A stretch of DNA of 64,000 nt from Amycolatopsis alkalitolerans (GTDB lineage Bacteria > Actinomycetota > Actinomycetes > Mycobacteriales > Pseudonocardiaceae), in contig NZ_VDFW01000027.1 in the NCBI RefSeq assembly GCF_006152065.1, positions 29,545 to 93,544 on the forward strand, in the 5' to 3' direction. Position 1 is the stretch's first letter. Each line of letters starts with the position of its first letter. The position numbers and the translations under genes are program-made. This document shows positions 51,977-61,282 of the stretch, piece after piece. The notes below the pieces were generated by a model. That model did no database searches and was not told the DNA's origin. It saw nothing but the letters and a program-made list of their open reading frames with translations.

Positions 51977-54900
51977 GTGTATTTCGGCGTCCTCGGTCCG
52001 GTGCTGGCGCGAGCCGCCGACGGGACCGGGATCGCCGTCGGCGGTCCGCGCCCGCGGGCGCTGCTCGCGCTCCTGCTGCTCGAAACGGGCCGCATCGTCG
52101 GCACGGACAGGCTGATAGACGAGCTCTACGGCGAAGAACCTCCTGGCGGGGCGGCGAACGCGTTGCAGGCCCAGGTCTCCCGCCTGCGTCGCGGGCTCGG
52201 CGTGGCCATCGAACTGCACCCGGCGGGGTACCGGCTCGCGGTGGAACCCGAGGACGTCGACGTGCACCGGTTCGCCCGGCTGGCCCGCGACGGGCGACGG
52301 AAGCTCGATGACGGCGAGCCCGCCGAGGCGGCGCGGCTGCTTCGTGACGCGCTCGCGTTGTGGCGGGGCGCGGCCCTGGCCGACGTCGACGCCCCGTTCG
52401 CCGAACCGCACGCCGCACGGCTGACCGAGGCCCGGCTTACCGCCCTCGAGGACCGAGCGGAGGCGGAGCTGACCCTCGGCGAAGCCGACGAGCTGATCGG
52501 CGAGCTACAGGCCCTGGCGAAAGAACACCCGCTGCGCGAGCGGACCCGCGGTCTGCTCATGCGCGCGCTGACCGCCTCCGGCCGCCAGGCCGAGGCGCTG
52601 GCCGTCTTCGAGGACACCCGCCGGATCCTCGCGGACGAACTCGGCGCCGACCCGTCTCCCGGGCTCGCCGCCGCGCACCTGGCCGCGCTGCGCGCGGAAC
52701 CCTTACGCACCACCGGAGTTCCCGCGCAGCTGACCAGCTTCGTCGGCCGCGAGAGCGAGCTGGAGCGCATCACCGGACTGCTCGCCGAAGCCCGGCTGGT
52801 CACCCTCACCGGCCCCGGCGGCGCGGGCAAGACCCGGCTGGCGATCGAGGCGAGCGCACCCGGCGCCTGCTTTGTCGATCTCGCACCGGCCTCCGGCGGC
52901 AGCGAGGTGCCGCAGGCCGTGCTGGACGCACTGGGCCTGCGCGAGCAACGCCTCTTCGGCGCACCGGGAGGGAGCGATCCCGTGCGACGGCTGGTCTCCG
53001 CGCTGGCGGATCGCGCGCTGGTGCTGGTGGTCGACAACTGCGAGCACGTGATCGACGCCGCGGCCGCTCTCGTGCACCGCCTGCTCGGCGGCTGTCCCGG
53101 TCTGCGCGTCCTCGCCACGAGCCGCGAACCGCTCGGGATCACCGGTGAGGCGCTGTGCCCGGTGCCGCCGCTGCCGGAAACGGCGGCGATGCGCCTGTTC
53201 GCCGACCGCGCCGCCGCGGTGGCACCCGGCGTGGCGCTGGACGAGAGCGCCGTGCGCCGGATCTGCACCGCGCTCGACGGGCTGCCGCTGGCGATCGAGC
53301 TCGCCGCGGCCCGGCTCCGTACGATTCCCCTTGCCCAGCTGGAAACCCGCCTCGACGACCGGTTCCGGTTGCTCTCGCGCGGCAGCCGCACCGCCGCCCC
53401 ACGCCACCAGACCCTGCGCGCGGTGGTCGCCTGGAGCTGGGACCTGCTCGGCCAGGACGAGCGGAACCTGCTGCGGCGGCTGGCCGTGTTCACCGGCGGC
53501 ATCACGGTGGACTCCGCCGCACAGGTGTGCGGGCTGTCCGAAGCAGACGATCTGCTTACCGGGCTCGCCGAGAAATCCCTGATCGACGTGCACGGCGAGC
53601 GGTTCCGGATGCTCGACACCATCCGCGCCTACGCCCTCGAACAGCTCACGGAATCCGGTGAGCTGGCGGCGATCTCCCGCGCGCACGCGACGTACTTCCT
53701 CGACCTGGCCGCCACCGCCGACCCCCACCTGCGACGCGCGGAGCAGCTGACGTGGCTGGCGAGCCTGGCGGCCGAGCATGCCAACCTGCACGCCGCTCTC
53801 CGCTGGGCCGTGGCCGAGGACGACGAACTGGCGCTGCGGCTCGTCGGCGCGCTCACCGCGTACTGGCGGCTGCGCGGTGTGCTGAGCGAAGTGTCGCCGC
53901 TGGCGGCTCAGCTGGTCACGAAACTCGGCCACGGCGCCCCACCCGGTCTCGAAGAGGAGTACGTGCTCGCCGTACTCACCGCCGGACCGTCCGAAGTGGA
54001 CCGGCATCGGGCCGGGCTCGAAGCGATCATGCGAACACCGGCCTGGCCCCCGCGCCAGCCGTACGTGCTGGTCGCGTGGGCCCTGTTCGCCGGCCCGCCG
54101 GGTCCGGAGCCGGCCGGCACCGGGCGGGAGCGACTCGCCACCGCGGAGGACCCCTGGGTCCGGGCGCTTTCCCAGTTCTCCGAGGCCTATCTCGGACTGG
54201 TCAACGGCCGGATCGACGGCGCGGCACACGATTTCCTCGCCGCGCTGAACACGTTCCGGCAGGTGGGCGATCGCTGGGGCATCGCGCAGGCCCTCGACGG
54301 TCTCGCTTCGGCCGCAGACCTGACCGGCGACCCGGCGCGCGCGGTCGCGCTGACCGACGAGGCGCTCGCCCTCCTGGAGCAACTCGAAGCCTTCGAGGAC
54401 ATGGCCGAACTGTGGACCCGCCGCGGCGACCGGCTGAGCCACCGCGGGGACCTCGCGCGAGCACGAGCCGACTACCAGCGGGCGGCCGGCCTCGCCCGCC
54501 GGGCCGGGGTACCGACGATCCTCGCCGCGGCGCACCTCGGCCTCGGCACGCTCGCCCGGCGGGAAGGCGATCTCGCCGCCGCCCGCCGGTGGTGTGAGCG
54601 CGCGCTCGACGAGTGCGGCACCGACTGGCAGGGCTCGGGGGTGCGCGCACACGTACTCACCGCGCTGGGCCGGATCGCGTCCGCCGAAGGCGACTTCGCC
54701 GGAGCGCGGTCGCGGCATCAGGAGGCGGTGCGGATCGCGCTCGCGCAGCAGCCCGGCCTCGACCTCGCCGAGGCGACCGAGGGGCTGGCGACGCTCGCCG
54801 CGGCGAGCGGCGAAACCGGCGAGGCGGCCTACCTGCTGGGCCTCGCCGAGAGCCTGCGCGGCCGCGCCACGACCGGCGATCCCGACCTGACCCGCCTCCG

Positions 54901-55000
54901 CGACCGCCTCGCCGGGGATCGGGAGTTCGCTCGCGGCACGGCAGCCGGCACCGGTGGTTCCTCCTTCGTGGCTCAGGGCCTCGCGGTCAGGCTGGGATAG
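51977..55000 (+). CDS. AfsR/SARP-like regulator with BTAD, NTPase and TPR domains
   Basis: 1007 aa. An OmpR-type winged helix (about 1-90, RPRALLALLLLETGRIVGTD) and a BTAD helical domain (95-240) form the SARP half. The NTPase follows, with Walker A LTGPGGAGKTRLAIEA (about 285) and Walker B LVLVVDNCEHV, then an NB-ARC-like region (LPLAIELAAARLRTIPLAQL). TPR-like repeats occupy 560-970. Such proteins activate secondary-metabolite genes. None is nearby except the convergent monooxygenase. The GTG start is nine bases after the dehydrogenase stop; the 3' end overlaps the next gene by 28 bases. Confidence 0.88.
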   Translation: MYFGVLGPVLARAADGTGIAVGGPRPRALLALLLLETGRIVGTDRLIDELYGEEPPGGAANALQAQVSRLRRGLGVAIELHPAGYRLAVEPEDVDVHRFARLARDGRRKLDDGEPAEAARLLRDALALWRGAALADVDAPFAEPHAARLTEARLTALEDRAEAELTLGEADELIGELQALAKEHPLRERTRGLLMRALTASGRQAEALAVFEDTRRILADELGADPSPGLAAAHLAALRAEPLRTTGVPAQLTSFVGRESELERITGLLAEARLVTLTGPGGAGKTRLAIEASAPGACFVDLAPASGGSEVPQAVLDALGLREQRLFGAPGGSDPVRRLVSALADRALVLVVDNCEHVIDAAAALVHRLLGGCPGLRVLATSREPLGITGEALCPVPPLPETAAMRLFADRAAAVAPGVALDESAVRRICTALDGLPLAIELAAARLRTIPLAQLETRLDDRFRLLSRGSRTAAPRHQTLRAVVAWSWDLLGQDERNLLRRLAVFTGGITVDSAAQVCGLSEADDLLTGLAEKSLIDVHGERFRMLDTIRAYALEQLTESGELAAISRAHATYFLDLAATADPHLRRAEQLTWLASLAAEHANLHAALRWAVAEDDELALRLVGALTAYWRLRGVLSEVSPLAAQLVTKLGHGAPPGLEEEYVLAVLTAGPSEVDRHRAGLEAIMRTPAWPPRQPYVLVAWALFAGPPGPEPAGTGRERLATAEDPWVRALSQFSEAYLGLVNGRIDGAAHDFLAALNTFRQVGDRWGIAQALDGLASAADLTGDPARAVALTDEALALLEQLEAFEDMAELWTRRGDRLSHRGDLARARADYQRAAGLARRAGVPTILAAAHLGLGTLARREGDLAAARRWCERALDECGTDWQGSGVRAHVLTALGRIASAEGDFAGARSRHQEAVRIALAQQPGLDLAEATEGLATLAAASGETGEAAYLLGLAESLRGRATTGDPDLTRLRDRLAGDREFARGTAAGTGGSSFVAQGLAVRLG

Positions 55001-56142
55001 CCGCGCAGGTCGATGTCGGTGGCGTAGCGGTCGGTCATCCGCATCATCAGCCGGAGCAGCAGGCGGCGCTGGAACACGGCGTTGCGCAACCGGATCCGCG
55101 ACCGCGACTTCGGGGCCAGGAACGGCCCGGCGCTGCCCTGCCGGGCGATCGCGGCGTACGGGCGCATCCGGTCCTGGTAGCCACGGAACGCGGCCCGATG
55201 CTCCCCCTCGGCCGTCGTGAGCTCACCCGCCAGCACGTATGCCCCGACCACCGCCAGCCCGGTGCCGAACCCGCCGAGGGTGTTGCCGTAGGCGGCGTCA
55301 CCGAGCAGCACGACCCGGCCGCGGTGGTAGGTGTCGAGCCGCGCCTGGCTCAGCGAGTCCAGATAGAAGTCCTCGGCCTGTTCTAGCCGGTCGAGCAACT
55401 CGGCCACGCGCCAGCCGGACCCGCGGTAGACCCGTTGCACCACCTGCTTTCCGGCCGCTGGGTCGTCGCGGTCGTAGCTCAGCGCCGGGGAAGCGAACAC
55501 GAAGAATGCGGGTGCCTTCGGCCCGCCCACCGCGACCATCCGGCCCGGTTCGTTGTACATCACCGCCTGCCCGCCGAGCCCGGGGTCGCCGATCTCGGCC
55601 AGCGCGTAGTAGTGCCCGAGAAACCGCACGAACCGCTCCTCCGGCCCGAACGCCAGCCGCCGCACCTGCGAGTGGATGCCGTCGGCGCCCACGACCAGGT
55701 CGAACCGGCGGCCGGCGCCGCTCGCGAACTCCACGTCCACGCCGCCGGGACCTTCGGCGAGCCCGGAGATGGTGTCCCCGAACAGGTACTCACAACTCGA
55801 CGCGGTCCGCTCGTACAGCAACCCGGCCAGCTCACCGCGGCGGATCTCGACATCCCCGCCGGTGAACGCACCCGGGATCACGGCCAGCGACCGCCCGCGC
55901 GCGTCGATGACGGTCTGGTCGTGACCGTCGGTCTGCCGGGCCTGGACGTCGGCCAGCAGGCCCATCCGCTCCAGCACGGTGCGATGCGTCGCACCTTTGA
56001 AGTCCACCGCCTGCCCGCCACGGCGCAGCGCGGGTGCCTTCTCCACCACCGTGACCGACCAGCCCGCCCGGGCCAGCCAGAACGCCAGCGCCGGACCGGC
56101 GACACTCGCCCCACTGATCAGAACGCTCTTGTGATTCCGCAT
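54973..56142 (-). CDS. FAD-dependent aromatic-type monooxygenase
   Basis: 389 aa. FAD-binding motif ISGASVAGPALAFWLARAGW at the N-terminus, the middle LVVGADGIHSQVRRLAFG (DG motif) and the ribityl motif VVLLGDAAYGNTLGGFGTGL (GD motif). This is the p-hydroxybenzoate-hydroxylase fold, of the subgroup found in polyketide tailoring and in tetracycline- or rifamycin-inactivating enzymes. The substrate is unknown. It is convergent with the AfsR-like gene, overlapping by 28 bases. Confidence 0.87.
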   Translation of the reverse strand: MRNHKSVLISGASVAGPALAFWLARAGWSVTVVEKAPALRRGGQAVDFKGATHRTVLERMGLLADVQARQTDGHDQTVIDARGRSLAVIPGAFTGGDVEIRRGELAGLLYERTASSCEYLFGDTISGLAEGPGGVDVEFASGAGRRFDLVVGADGIHSQVRRLAFGPEERFVRFLGHYYALAEIGDPGLGGQAVMYNEPGRMVAVGGPKAPAFFVFASPALSYDRDDPAAGKQVVQRVYRGSGWRVAELLDRLEQAEDFYLDSLSQARLDTYHRGRVVLLGDAAYGNTLGGFGTGLAVVGAYVLAGELTTAEGEHRAAFRGYQDRMRPYAAIARQGSAGPFLAPKSRSRIRLRNAVFQRRLLLRLMMRMTDRYATDIDLRGYPSLTARP

Positions 56143-56199
56143 GGTCGCCAGCGTCGGGCGGCCCGCTGACCATGCGCTGACCGTCCGCTGACGGCCCGG

Positions 56200-56403
56200 T
56201 CAGGAGGCCTGCGCGTACTGCTCGACGAACGTGACCGTGCAGTGGCAGCCGCCGTCGATCTCGGCGCAGCTCACGCTCAGCGTGTGCCGCACGAGGTCGA
56301 GGTCACGGCAGCCCGGTTCGGTGCACTCGACGAGTTCGTCCTCGTGCCGGACCAGCGTGCCGTGGCAGTGGTCGAGTTCGCTGACGCAGCTAGGGCACTC
56401 CAT
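56200..56403 (-). CDS. small zinc-ribbon-like protein
   Basis: 67 aa from ATG at 56403. It begins MECPSCVSELDHCHGTLV, then has CTEPGCRDLDLVRHTLSVSC and GGCHCTVTFVEQ. Seven Cys and several His in CxxC-like spacing suggest one or two bound zinc ions. It is 53 bases downstream of Ku in the same direction, so possibly co-transcribed. No function is recognised. Start uncertain, since no strong ribosome-binding site is seen. Confidence 0.6.
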   Translation of the reverse strand: MECPSCVSELDHCHGTLVRHEDELVECTEPGCRDLDLVRHTLSVSCAEIDGGCHCTVTFVEQYAQAS

Positions 56404-56456
56404 GACCGTTTGGTAGCACCGGGTGGTGATCGACTCGGGGAGGCCCGCCCGGCGTG

Positions 56457-57311
56457 TCACGCACTTTTCGGCGAACGCCTGCTCCGCGTGCTCGTGGTCT
56501 TCTTCGCGGGGGCCTTGCGCGCCGCGGGCTTGCGGGCCTTCTTCGCCTCCGAGACGCTCGCCTCCAGGGCCGCCATCAGGTCCACCACGTCGGATTTCGC
56601 GGCCTTCTTCGGCGTCTTCGTGGTCTCCTTGCCCTCGACCTTGGCCTCGATGAGCGCTTCGAGCGCCTCCCGGTACTGATCGGTGTACTTGCCGGGGTCG
56701 AAGACGGGCTCGGTGAGCGAATCGATGAGCGAGCCGGCCATCGTCAGCTCCTGCGCCCGGATCTGGGGCTGGTCCTCGCGCAGGAACGGGAAGTCCGGGG
56801 TGCGGACCTCGTCGGGCCACAGCATCGTCGTCATCACCAGGACGTCCGCGTGCACCCGCAGCAGGGCGAGCGTCTCCCGCTGGCGCAGCGCGACCTTGGC
56901 GATCGCGACCTGCTGGGACTTCTGCAGCGCGTCGCGCAGGAGCACGTACGGCTTGACCGCCGGCTTCTGCGGTTCGAGGTAGTAGTGCCGGTCGTAGTTC
57001 AGCGGATCGATCGCCTCCAGCGGCACGAACTCCAGCACGTCGATGACGTTGGAACTGGACAACGGCAGGCCCTCGAGATCGGCGTCGGTGATCACCACCA
57101 TCTCGCCGTCGTCGAGTTCGTAGCCCTTCGCGATCTCCGCGTACGGCACCTCGACGCCCTCGATCGAGCAGAACCGCTTGTACTGGATGCGGCCGCCGTC
57201 GCTCTCATGCACCTGGCGCAGTGAGACGTTCTTGTTCTCCGTCGCCGCGTACAGGTGGATCGGAATCGTGACCAACCCGAACGAAACGGATCCCTTCCAC
57301 ATCGATCGCAT
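56457..57311 (-). CDS. ku: Ku DNA end-binding protein (NHEJ)
   Basis: About 284 aa from ATG at 57311 (GGGAGGG eight bases upstream). The Ku core (MWKGSVSFGLVTIPIHLYAA, YKRFCSIEGVEVPYAEIAKG, YYLEPQKPAVKPYVLLRDAL) binds DNA ends as a homodimer and recruits LigD. After about residue 250 comes a basic tail (KKARKPAARKAPAKKTTSTR) like those that aid DNA bridging in other bacterial Ku proteins. No ligD gene is in the window. Confidence 0.95.
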   Translation of the reverse strand: MRSMWKGSVSFGLVTIPIHLYAATENKNVSLRQVHESDGGRIQYKRFCSIEGVEVPYAEIAKGYELDDGEMVVITDADLEGLPLSSSNVIDVLEFVPLEAIDPLNYDRHYYLEPQKPAVKPYVLLRDALQKSQQVAIAKVALRQRETLALLRVHADVLVMTTMLWPDEVRTPDFPFLREDQPQIRAQELTMAGSLIDSLTEPVFDPGKYTDQYREALEALIEAKVEGKETTKTPKKAAKSDVVDLMAALEASVSEAKKARKPAARKAPAKKTTSTRSRRSPKSA

Positions 57312-57380
57312 TGCCGGCGCCCTCCCGCTGGTTGCGGACATAACCCCTGGTCACACCGTACGCGGGGAACCGGGATGTCA

Positions 57381-57941
57381 CTAGTTGTGTTTGGCGGCCG
57401 CGACCAGCGCGGCTGCGGCCGTCCGGCCGTGGCCGGCGGGGTCCGTTCGGCCGAAGATCCCCGCCGTGACCATGGCACCTTCAGCCAGAAGCAGCAGTTC
57501 GTCCGCCAGTTCGCCGGGCAGGCCGGCGGCTTCGGCCAGCCCGCCCAGATAGTCACGAAACGCCGTTTTGTGCCGGCGCGCCTGCCGCCGCACGCTCTCG
57601 GAGACCGCGCCCAGCTCGCCGTAGGAGTTGATCCACGCGCAGCCGCGGAACCCGGGCTCGCCGAACCACCGCTCGAGCCAGTCGAACACGGCGAGGATGC
57701 GGCGCTCGGGGTCGTCGTGGGTTTCGACATGCTCGGCCAGCCGGGCCCGCCAGCGCGTGTCTCGCCGCTCGAGATACGCCTCGACCAGCTGTTCCTTCGC
57801 GGGAAACACCTGGTAGAGCCGCTTCAGGGAGACGCCCGAGGCGCCACGGATGTCGTCCATGCCGACGGTCTGGATACCGCGGGCGTAGAACAGCTCCTCG
57901 GCCGCGTCGAGCAGCTTCGCCTGCGCGGTTTCGCGATCCAT
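57381..57941 (-). CDS. TetR-family transcriptional regulator
   Basis: About 186 aa from ATG at 57941 (AGAAGG upstream; a GTG two codons earlier is possible). N-terminal HTH: LLDAAEELFYARGIQTVGMD and GVSLKRLYQVFPAKEQLVEA. The ligand domain has the WFGEPGFRGCAWINSYGELG segment of the TetR_C subgroup often found with quinone or aldehyde detoxification genes. The gene has no obvious partner. It is 22 bases upstream of the IclR gene end, in the same direction. Confidence 0.87.
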   Translation of the reverse strand: MDRETAQAKLLDAAEELFYARGIQTVGMDDIRGASGVSLKRLYQVFPAKEQLVEAYLERRDTRWRARLAEHVETHDDPERRILAVFDWLERWFGEPGFRGCAWINSYGELGAVSESVRRQARRHKTAFRDYLGGLAEAAGLPGELADELLLLAEGAMVTAGIFGRTDPAGHGRTAAAALVAAAKHN

Positions 57942-57963
57942 CGTCACCTTCTGCCCCGAGAAT

Positions 57964-58707
57964 CTACGTTCTCGACTGTAGCTCTACCGCTTCGGCGGCG
58001 GCCCTCAGTTCACGCACCATCGCCGTGACACGCTGTTTCGAGTACCGAACGCTCGGCATCGCGATCGACAGCGCCGCGGCCGAATCACCGATCACCATCC
58101 CGACGGCGCACAGCCCCGCTTCCGTGCCCTCGGGATTCACCGCGTAGCCGCGGCGGCGCGCCAGCTTCAACTCGCTCACCAGCTCCTTCCACTCGGCGTC
58201 GGGCAGCGCGGGCTCGGGCGAGCCGATACCGTACAGCGTCTCGACCTCGACCGGGGTGAGGCGAGCGAGCAGGGCCTTGCCGCCGGACGTCCTGGCCGCG
58301 GGCAGGATCGCGCCGCGCCGGTCGCCGACATGCAGGATCTGGCGCGATTCGACGGTCGCGACGAAGCGGGTCTGCGTGCCCGCCCGGACGACCAGATTGA
58401 TCGTTTCCTCGACGCGTTCGCACAGCCGCTCCATCGCGGGAAGCGCCGCCGCGCGCAGTTGTTGCAGGTCACGGGCGAGCGGGGCGGTCATGGTGAGCGA
58501 CGGGCCGGGTAGGTAGCCGCGGGTTTCGTCCTGCTCGGCGAAGCCGCGGTAGACGAGCATCGCGAGCAGGCGGTGCGCGGTCGAGCGGCCGATGCCCAGT
58601 TCCTCCGCCGCCTCGGTGACCCGCAGCCTGCCCTGATCGCGGAGCAACTGGATCAGCCGCAGCGCGTTGTCCACCGAGTCGAGCGCGTACTGCGGTTTGT
58701 TCCTCAT
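57964..58707 (-). CDS. IclR-family regulator of the gentisate cluster
   Basis: About 247 aa from ATG at 58707. HTH: YALDSVDNALRLIQLLRDQG and AEELGIGRSTAHRLLAML. Effector domain: AARTSGGKALLARLTPVEVE and DSAAALSIAMPSVRYSK. It is divergent from the gentisate dioxygenase gene, only 48 bases apart, so promoter and operator overlap. IclR proteins commonly control aromatic catabolism; the ligand is probably gentisate or 3-hydroxybenzoate (inference). Confidence 0.88.
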   Translation of the reverse strand: MRNKPQYALDSVDNALRLIQLLRDQGRLRVTEAAEELGIGRSTAHRLLAMLVYRGFAEQDETRGYLPGPSLTMTAPLARDLQQLRAAALPAMERLCERVEETINLVVRAGTQTRFVATVESRQILHVGDRRGAILPAARTSGGKALLARLTPVEVETLYGIGSPEPALPDAEWKELVSELKLARRRGYAVNPEGTEAGLCAVGMVIGDSAAALSIAMPSVRYSKQRVTAMVRELRAAAEAVELQSRT

Positions 58708-58711
58708 AGCA

Positions 58712-58748
58712 GAATTATATTCCCAGTCCGAAGAACCGTTTCTAGATT
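58712..58748 (+). promoter_or_regulatory. gentisate operon promoter, apparently leaderless
   Basis: TTCCCA (58720-58725), a 17-base spacer and TAGATT (58743-58748). Transcription should begin about seven bases on, at the ATG (58756) itself. No ribosome-binding site precedes that ATG. The perfect repeat GAAT-TAT-ATTC (58712-58722) overlaps the -35 and may be the IclR site. Confidence 0.5.
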
Positions 58749-58755
58749 CGTGGGC

Positions 58756-59805
58756 ATGGACGAGGACGCGCTGGCGCGGCTCTACAAGGACTTCGACGCC
58801 GAGCACATGATTCCACTGTGGACGCAGACCGGCGAACTGATGCCGCTCTCCCCCACCTCCAGGGCCCTTCCCCACGTGTGGAAGTGGGACACCCTGCTCC
58901 CGCTCGCGGAACGGGCCGGTGAGCTGGTCCCGGTCGGGCGCGGCGGCGAGCGCCGCGCGATCGCGCTGGCCAACCCGGGGCTCGACGGCCGCCCGTACAC
59001 CACGCCGACGCTGTGGAGCGCCATCCAGTACCTCGGCCCGCGCGAGGTCGCGCCGGAGCACCGGCACAGCCAGAACGCCTTCCGCTTCGTCGTCGAGGGC
59101 GAAGGGGTGTGGACCGTCGTCGACGGCGACCCGGTGGCCATGCGGCGCGGCGACTTCCTGCTCACCCCCGGCTGGCACTTCCACGGTCACCACAACGAAA
59201 CCGACCAGCCGATGGCCTGGCTCGACGGCCTCGACATCCCGCTCGCGCACTACACCGGCACCGGGTTCTTCGAGTTCGGCCCCGACCAGGTCACCGACTC
59301 GACCACCCCGGACGTGTCCCGATCCGAGCGGCTGTGGGCGTACCCCGGCCTCCGCCCGCTGTCCGGTTTGGACGACCGGCCGAGCTCACCGATAGCCGCC
59401 TACCGCTGGGAGCACACGGACCGGGCGCTGACCGAGCAACTCGCGCTCGAGGACGAGGGGCACCCCGGTGTCACGGGCCCGGGGCACGCCGCGGTCCGGT
59501 TCACCAACCCGACCACCGGTGGTGACGTCATGCCGACGATCCGCGCCGAGTTCCACCGGCTGCGCGCGGGCGCTTCCACCGCGGCCAAACGTGAAGTCGG
59601 CTCCGCGGTCTGGCAGGTCTTCGACGGCGACGGCGAGGTCACGTTGGGCGACAAGGAGATCAGCGTCGGCCGTGGGGACCTGTTCGTCGTGCCCTCGTGG
59701 GTCCCGGTGACCGTGCGAGCGGGGACCGCGCTCGACCTGTTCCGCTTCGCCGACACCCCCATCTTCGAACGCCTGCACTCCTACCGTGAGGAGACCGCCC
59801 GATGA
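58756..59805 (+). CDS. gentisate 1,2-dioxygenase
   Basis: About 349 aa, the family length. It opens gentisate to maleylpyruvate with Fe(II) and O2. Two cupin domains are present. The first holds the metal site, with EHRHSQNAFRFVVEGEGVWT (His pair) and LTPGWHFHGHHNE (third His). The second (about 265-345) is degenerate. MIPLWTQTGELMP at the N-terminus is typical. It is the first gene of the pathway operon and overlaps the hydrolase gene by four bases. Confidence 0.92.
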   Translation: MDEDALARLYKDFDAEHMIPLWTQTGELMPLSPTSRALPHVWKWDTLLPLAERAGELVPVGRGGERRAIALANPGLDGRPYTTPTLWSAIQYLGPREVAPEHRHSQNAFRFVVEGEGVWTVVDGDPVAMRRGDFLLTPGWHFHGHHNETDQPMAWLDGLDIPLAHYTGTGFFEFGPDQVTDSTTPDVSRSERLWAYPGLRPLSGLDDRPSSPIAAYRWEHTDRALTEQLALEDEGHPGVTGPGHAAVRFTNPTTGGDVMPTIRAEFHRLRAGASTAAKREVGSAVWQVFDGDGEVTLGDKEISVGRGDLFVVPSWVPVTVRAGTALDLFRFADTPIFERLHSYREETAR

Positions 59806-60617
59806 AGCTGGCCACGATCCGCGTCGGCGGCGGCCATGCGGCGGTCCGCGTGGACACCGAGGCCGCCGTGGAGACGGGGGCGCGGGACGTGCGGGAACTG
59901 CTCAGCGATCCCGATTGGCGTGCTCGTGCGGAAAACGCCTCGGGCGCGGTCCACAATCTGTCCACAGTAGACTATGCTCCGGTGGTGCCCGAACCGGGCA
60001 AGATCTTCTGTGTCGGGCTGAACTACCGCAACCATATCCTGGAGATGGGCCGCGAGCTGCCGGAGTACCCGACGCTGTTCGCGAAGTTCGCCGACGCCCT
60101 GATCGGCGCTCGCGACGATATCCGGCTGCCCGCGGTGTCCGAGGCGATCGACTGGGAGGCGGAACTGGCGGTGATCATCGGCGAACCGGTCCGCGACGCC
60201 GACCGTGCGCGGGCCGCGACCGCGATCGCCGGATACTCGGCGCTCAACGACGTGACCGCGCGCGACTACCAGTACCGCACCACGGAATGGTTGCAGGGCA
60301 AGACGTTCGAGGCCACCACGCCGTTCGGCCCGGTGCTCGTCACCCCGGACGAGCTGCCGGAGGATCTGGAGCTGACCTGCGAGGTCGACGGCGAACCGGT
60401 GCAGAAGGCCGGCACCTCGGATCTGGTGTTCGACCCGCCGCACCTGGTCTCCTACCTCTCGCGGATCATCACGTTGCGGCCCGGCGACGTGATCGCGACC
60501 GGCACGCCGGGCGGCGTCGGGCACGCCCGGAAACCGCCGCGGTACCTGACCGACGGCAGCGTGGTGACCACCCGCATCACCGGTATCGGTGAACTCGTGA
60601 ACAGGGCACGGCGATGA
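59802..60617 (+). CDS. fumarylacetoacetate hydrolase family, fumarylpyruvate hydrolase
   Basis: 271 aa. Carries the FAH C-terminal domain with metal ligands in DWEAELAVIIGEPV, SALNDVTARDYQYRT and KTFEATTPFGPVLVTPDEL, plus LRPGDVIATGTPGGVGHAR. In this operon it should split fumarylpyruvate into fumarate and pyruvate, the last step of the gentisate route. A short N-terminal domain (1-60) is as in other members. It overlaps both neighbours by four bases. Confidence 0.9.
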   Translation: MKLATIRVGGGHAAVRVDTEAAVETGARDVRELLSDPDWRARAENASGAVHNLSTVDYAPVVPEPGKIFCVGLNYRNHILEMGRELPEYPTLFAKFADALIGARDDIRLPAVSEAIDWEAELAVIIGEPVRDADRARAATAIAGYSALNDVTARDYQYRTTEWLQGKTFEATTPFGPVLVTPDELPEDLELTCEVDGEPVQKAGTSDLVFDPPHLVSYLSRIITLRPGDVIATGTPGGVGHARKPPRYLTDGSVVTTRITGIGELVNRARR

Positions 60618-61279
60618 CGCGGGCTTGGCTCGACGAAGGTTCCCGGCTTTTCCTCGACCAACTCGACCTGGTGCCGGACAGCGCCTTCGCGAAGCCCTGT
60701 CTGCTGCCCGGCTGGACGACAGCCCATCTCGTCGCGCATACGGCCTACAACGCGAAAGCGCTTTCACGGCTCGTGCGCTGGGCGCGCACAGGTGAGGAAA
60801 CGCCGATGTACGCGAGCACGGACGCACGCGATGCCGAAATCGAGCAGGGCGCGAAGCTGCCCGTCTCGGAATTACGTTCCCTGGTAAGGGAAACCGATTC
60901 ACGGCTGAGGGCGGAACTCGCCGCGCTGACCGACTGGAACGCCGAAGTCCGGACCGCACAAGGAAGGGCGGTCCCGGCGAGCGAGATCCCGTGGATGCGC
61001 ACGCGCGAAGTGTGGATTCACGCGGTCGATCTCGGCACCGGGGTCGGATTCGAAGACTTTCCACGCGAACTGGTCGATGCGCTGATCGCGGATGTCGTCG
61101 GCCTTCGCCAATCCCGTGACCAGGGGCCCGCGCTGGTACTCACGGCCTCGGATCGCTCGGCGGGCTGGGAGATCGCTGGTGCGGAGCCGGCCGTGGTGCG
61201 CGGTACGGCGGCCGAGTTGTGCCGGTGGATCTGCGGTCGCGGTGGCCTCGACGGGCCCGAACTGGGACGGTGGTTGTGA
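60614..61279 (+). CDS. mycothiol-dependent maleylpyruvate isomerase
   Basis: 221 aa. N-terminal DinB/MDMPI domain with metal His in LLPGWTTAHLVAHTAYNAKA, Glu in ARDAEIEQGAKLP and His in MRTREVWIHAVDLG, the three-ligand pattern of the Corynebacterium enzyme. A C-terminal domain (about 160-221) completes it. It converts maleylpyruvate to fumarylpyruvate with mycothiol as cofactor, supporting a mycothiol-producing host. Confidence 0.9.
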   Translation: MTRAWLDEGSRLFLDQLDLVPDSAFAKPCLLPGWTTAHLVAHTAYNAKALSRLVRWARTGEETPMYASTDARDAEIEQGAKLPVSELRSLVRETDSRLRAELAALTDWNAEVRTAQGRAVPASEIPWMRTREVWIHAVDLGTGVGFEDFPRELVDALIADVVGLRQSRDQGPALVLTASDRSAGWEIAGAEPAVVRGTAAELCRWICGRGGLDGPELGRWL

Positions 61280-61282
61280 ACC

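Noticed and set aside
52703..54718. Minus-strand 671-codon frame within the AfsR-like gene
   Set aside because: Low-complexity Arg/Gly/Ala-rich shadow; the plus-strand domains are complete.
56200..56820. 206-codon frame covering the zinc-ribbon gene and the end of ku
   Set aside because: The first two thirds are antisense-free shadow of ku in another frame; only the part from 56403 has Cys motifs.
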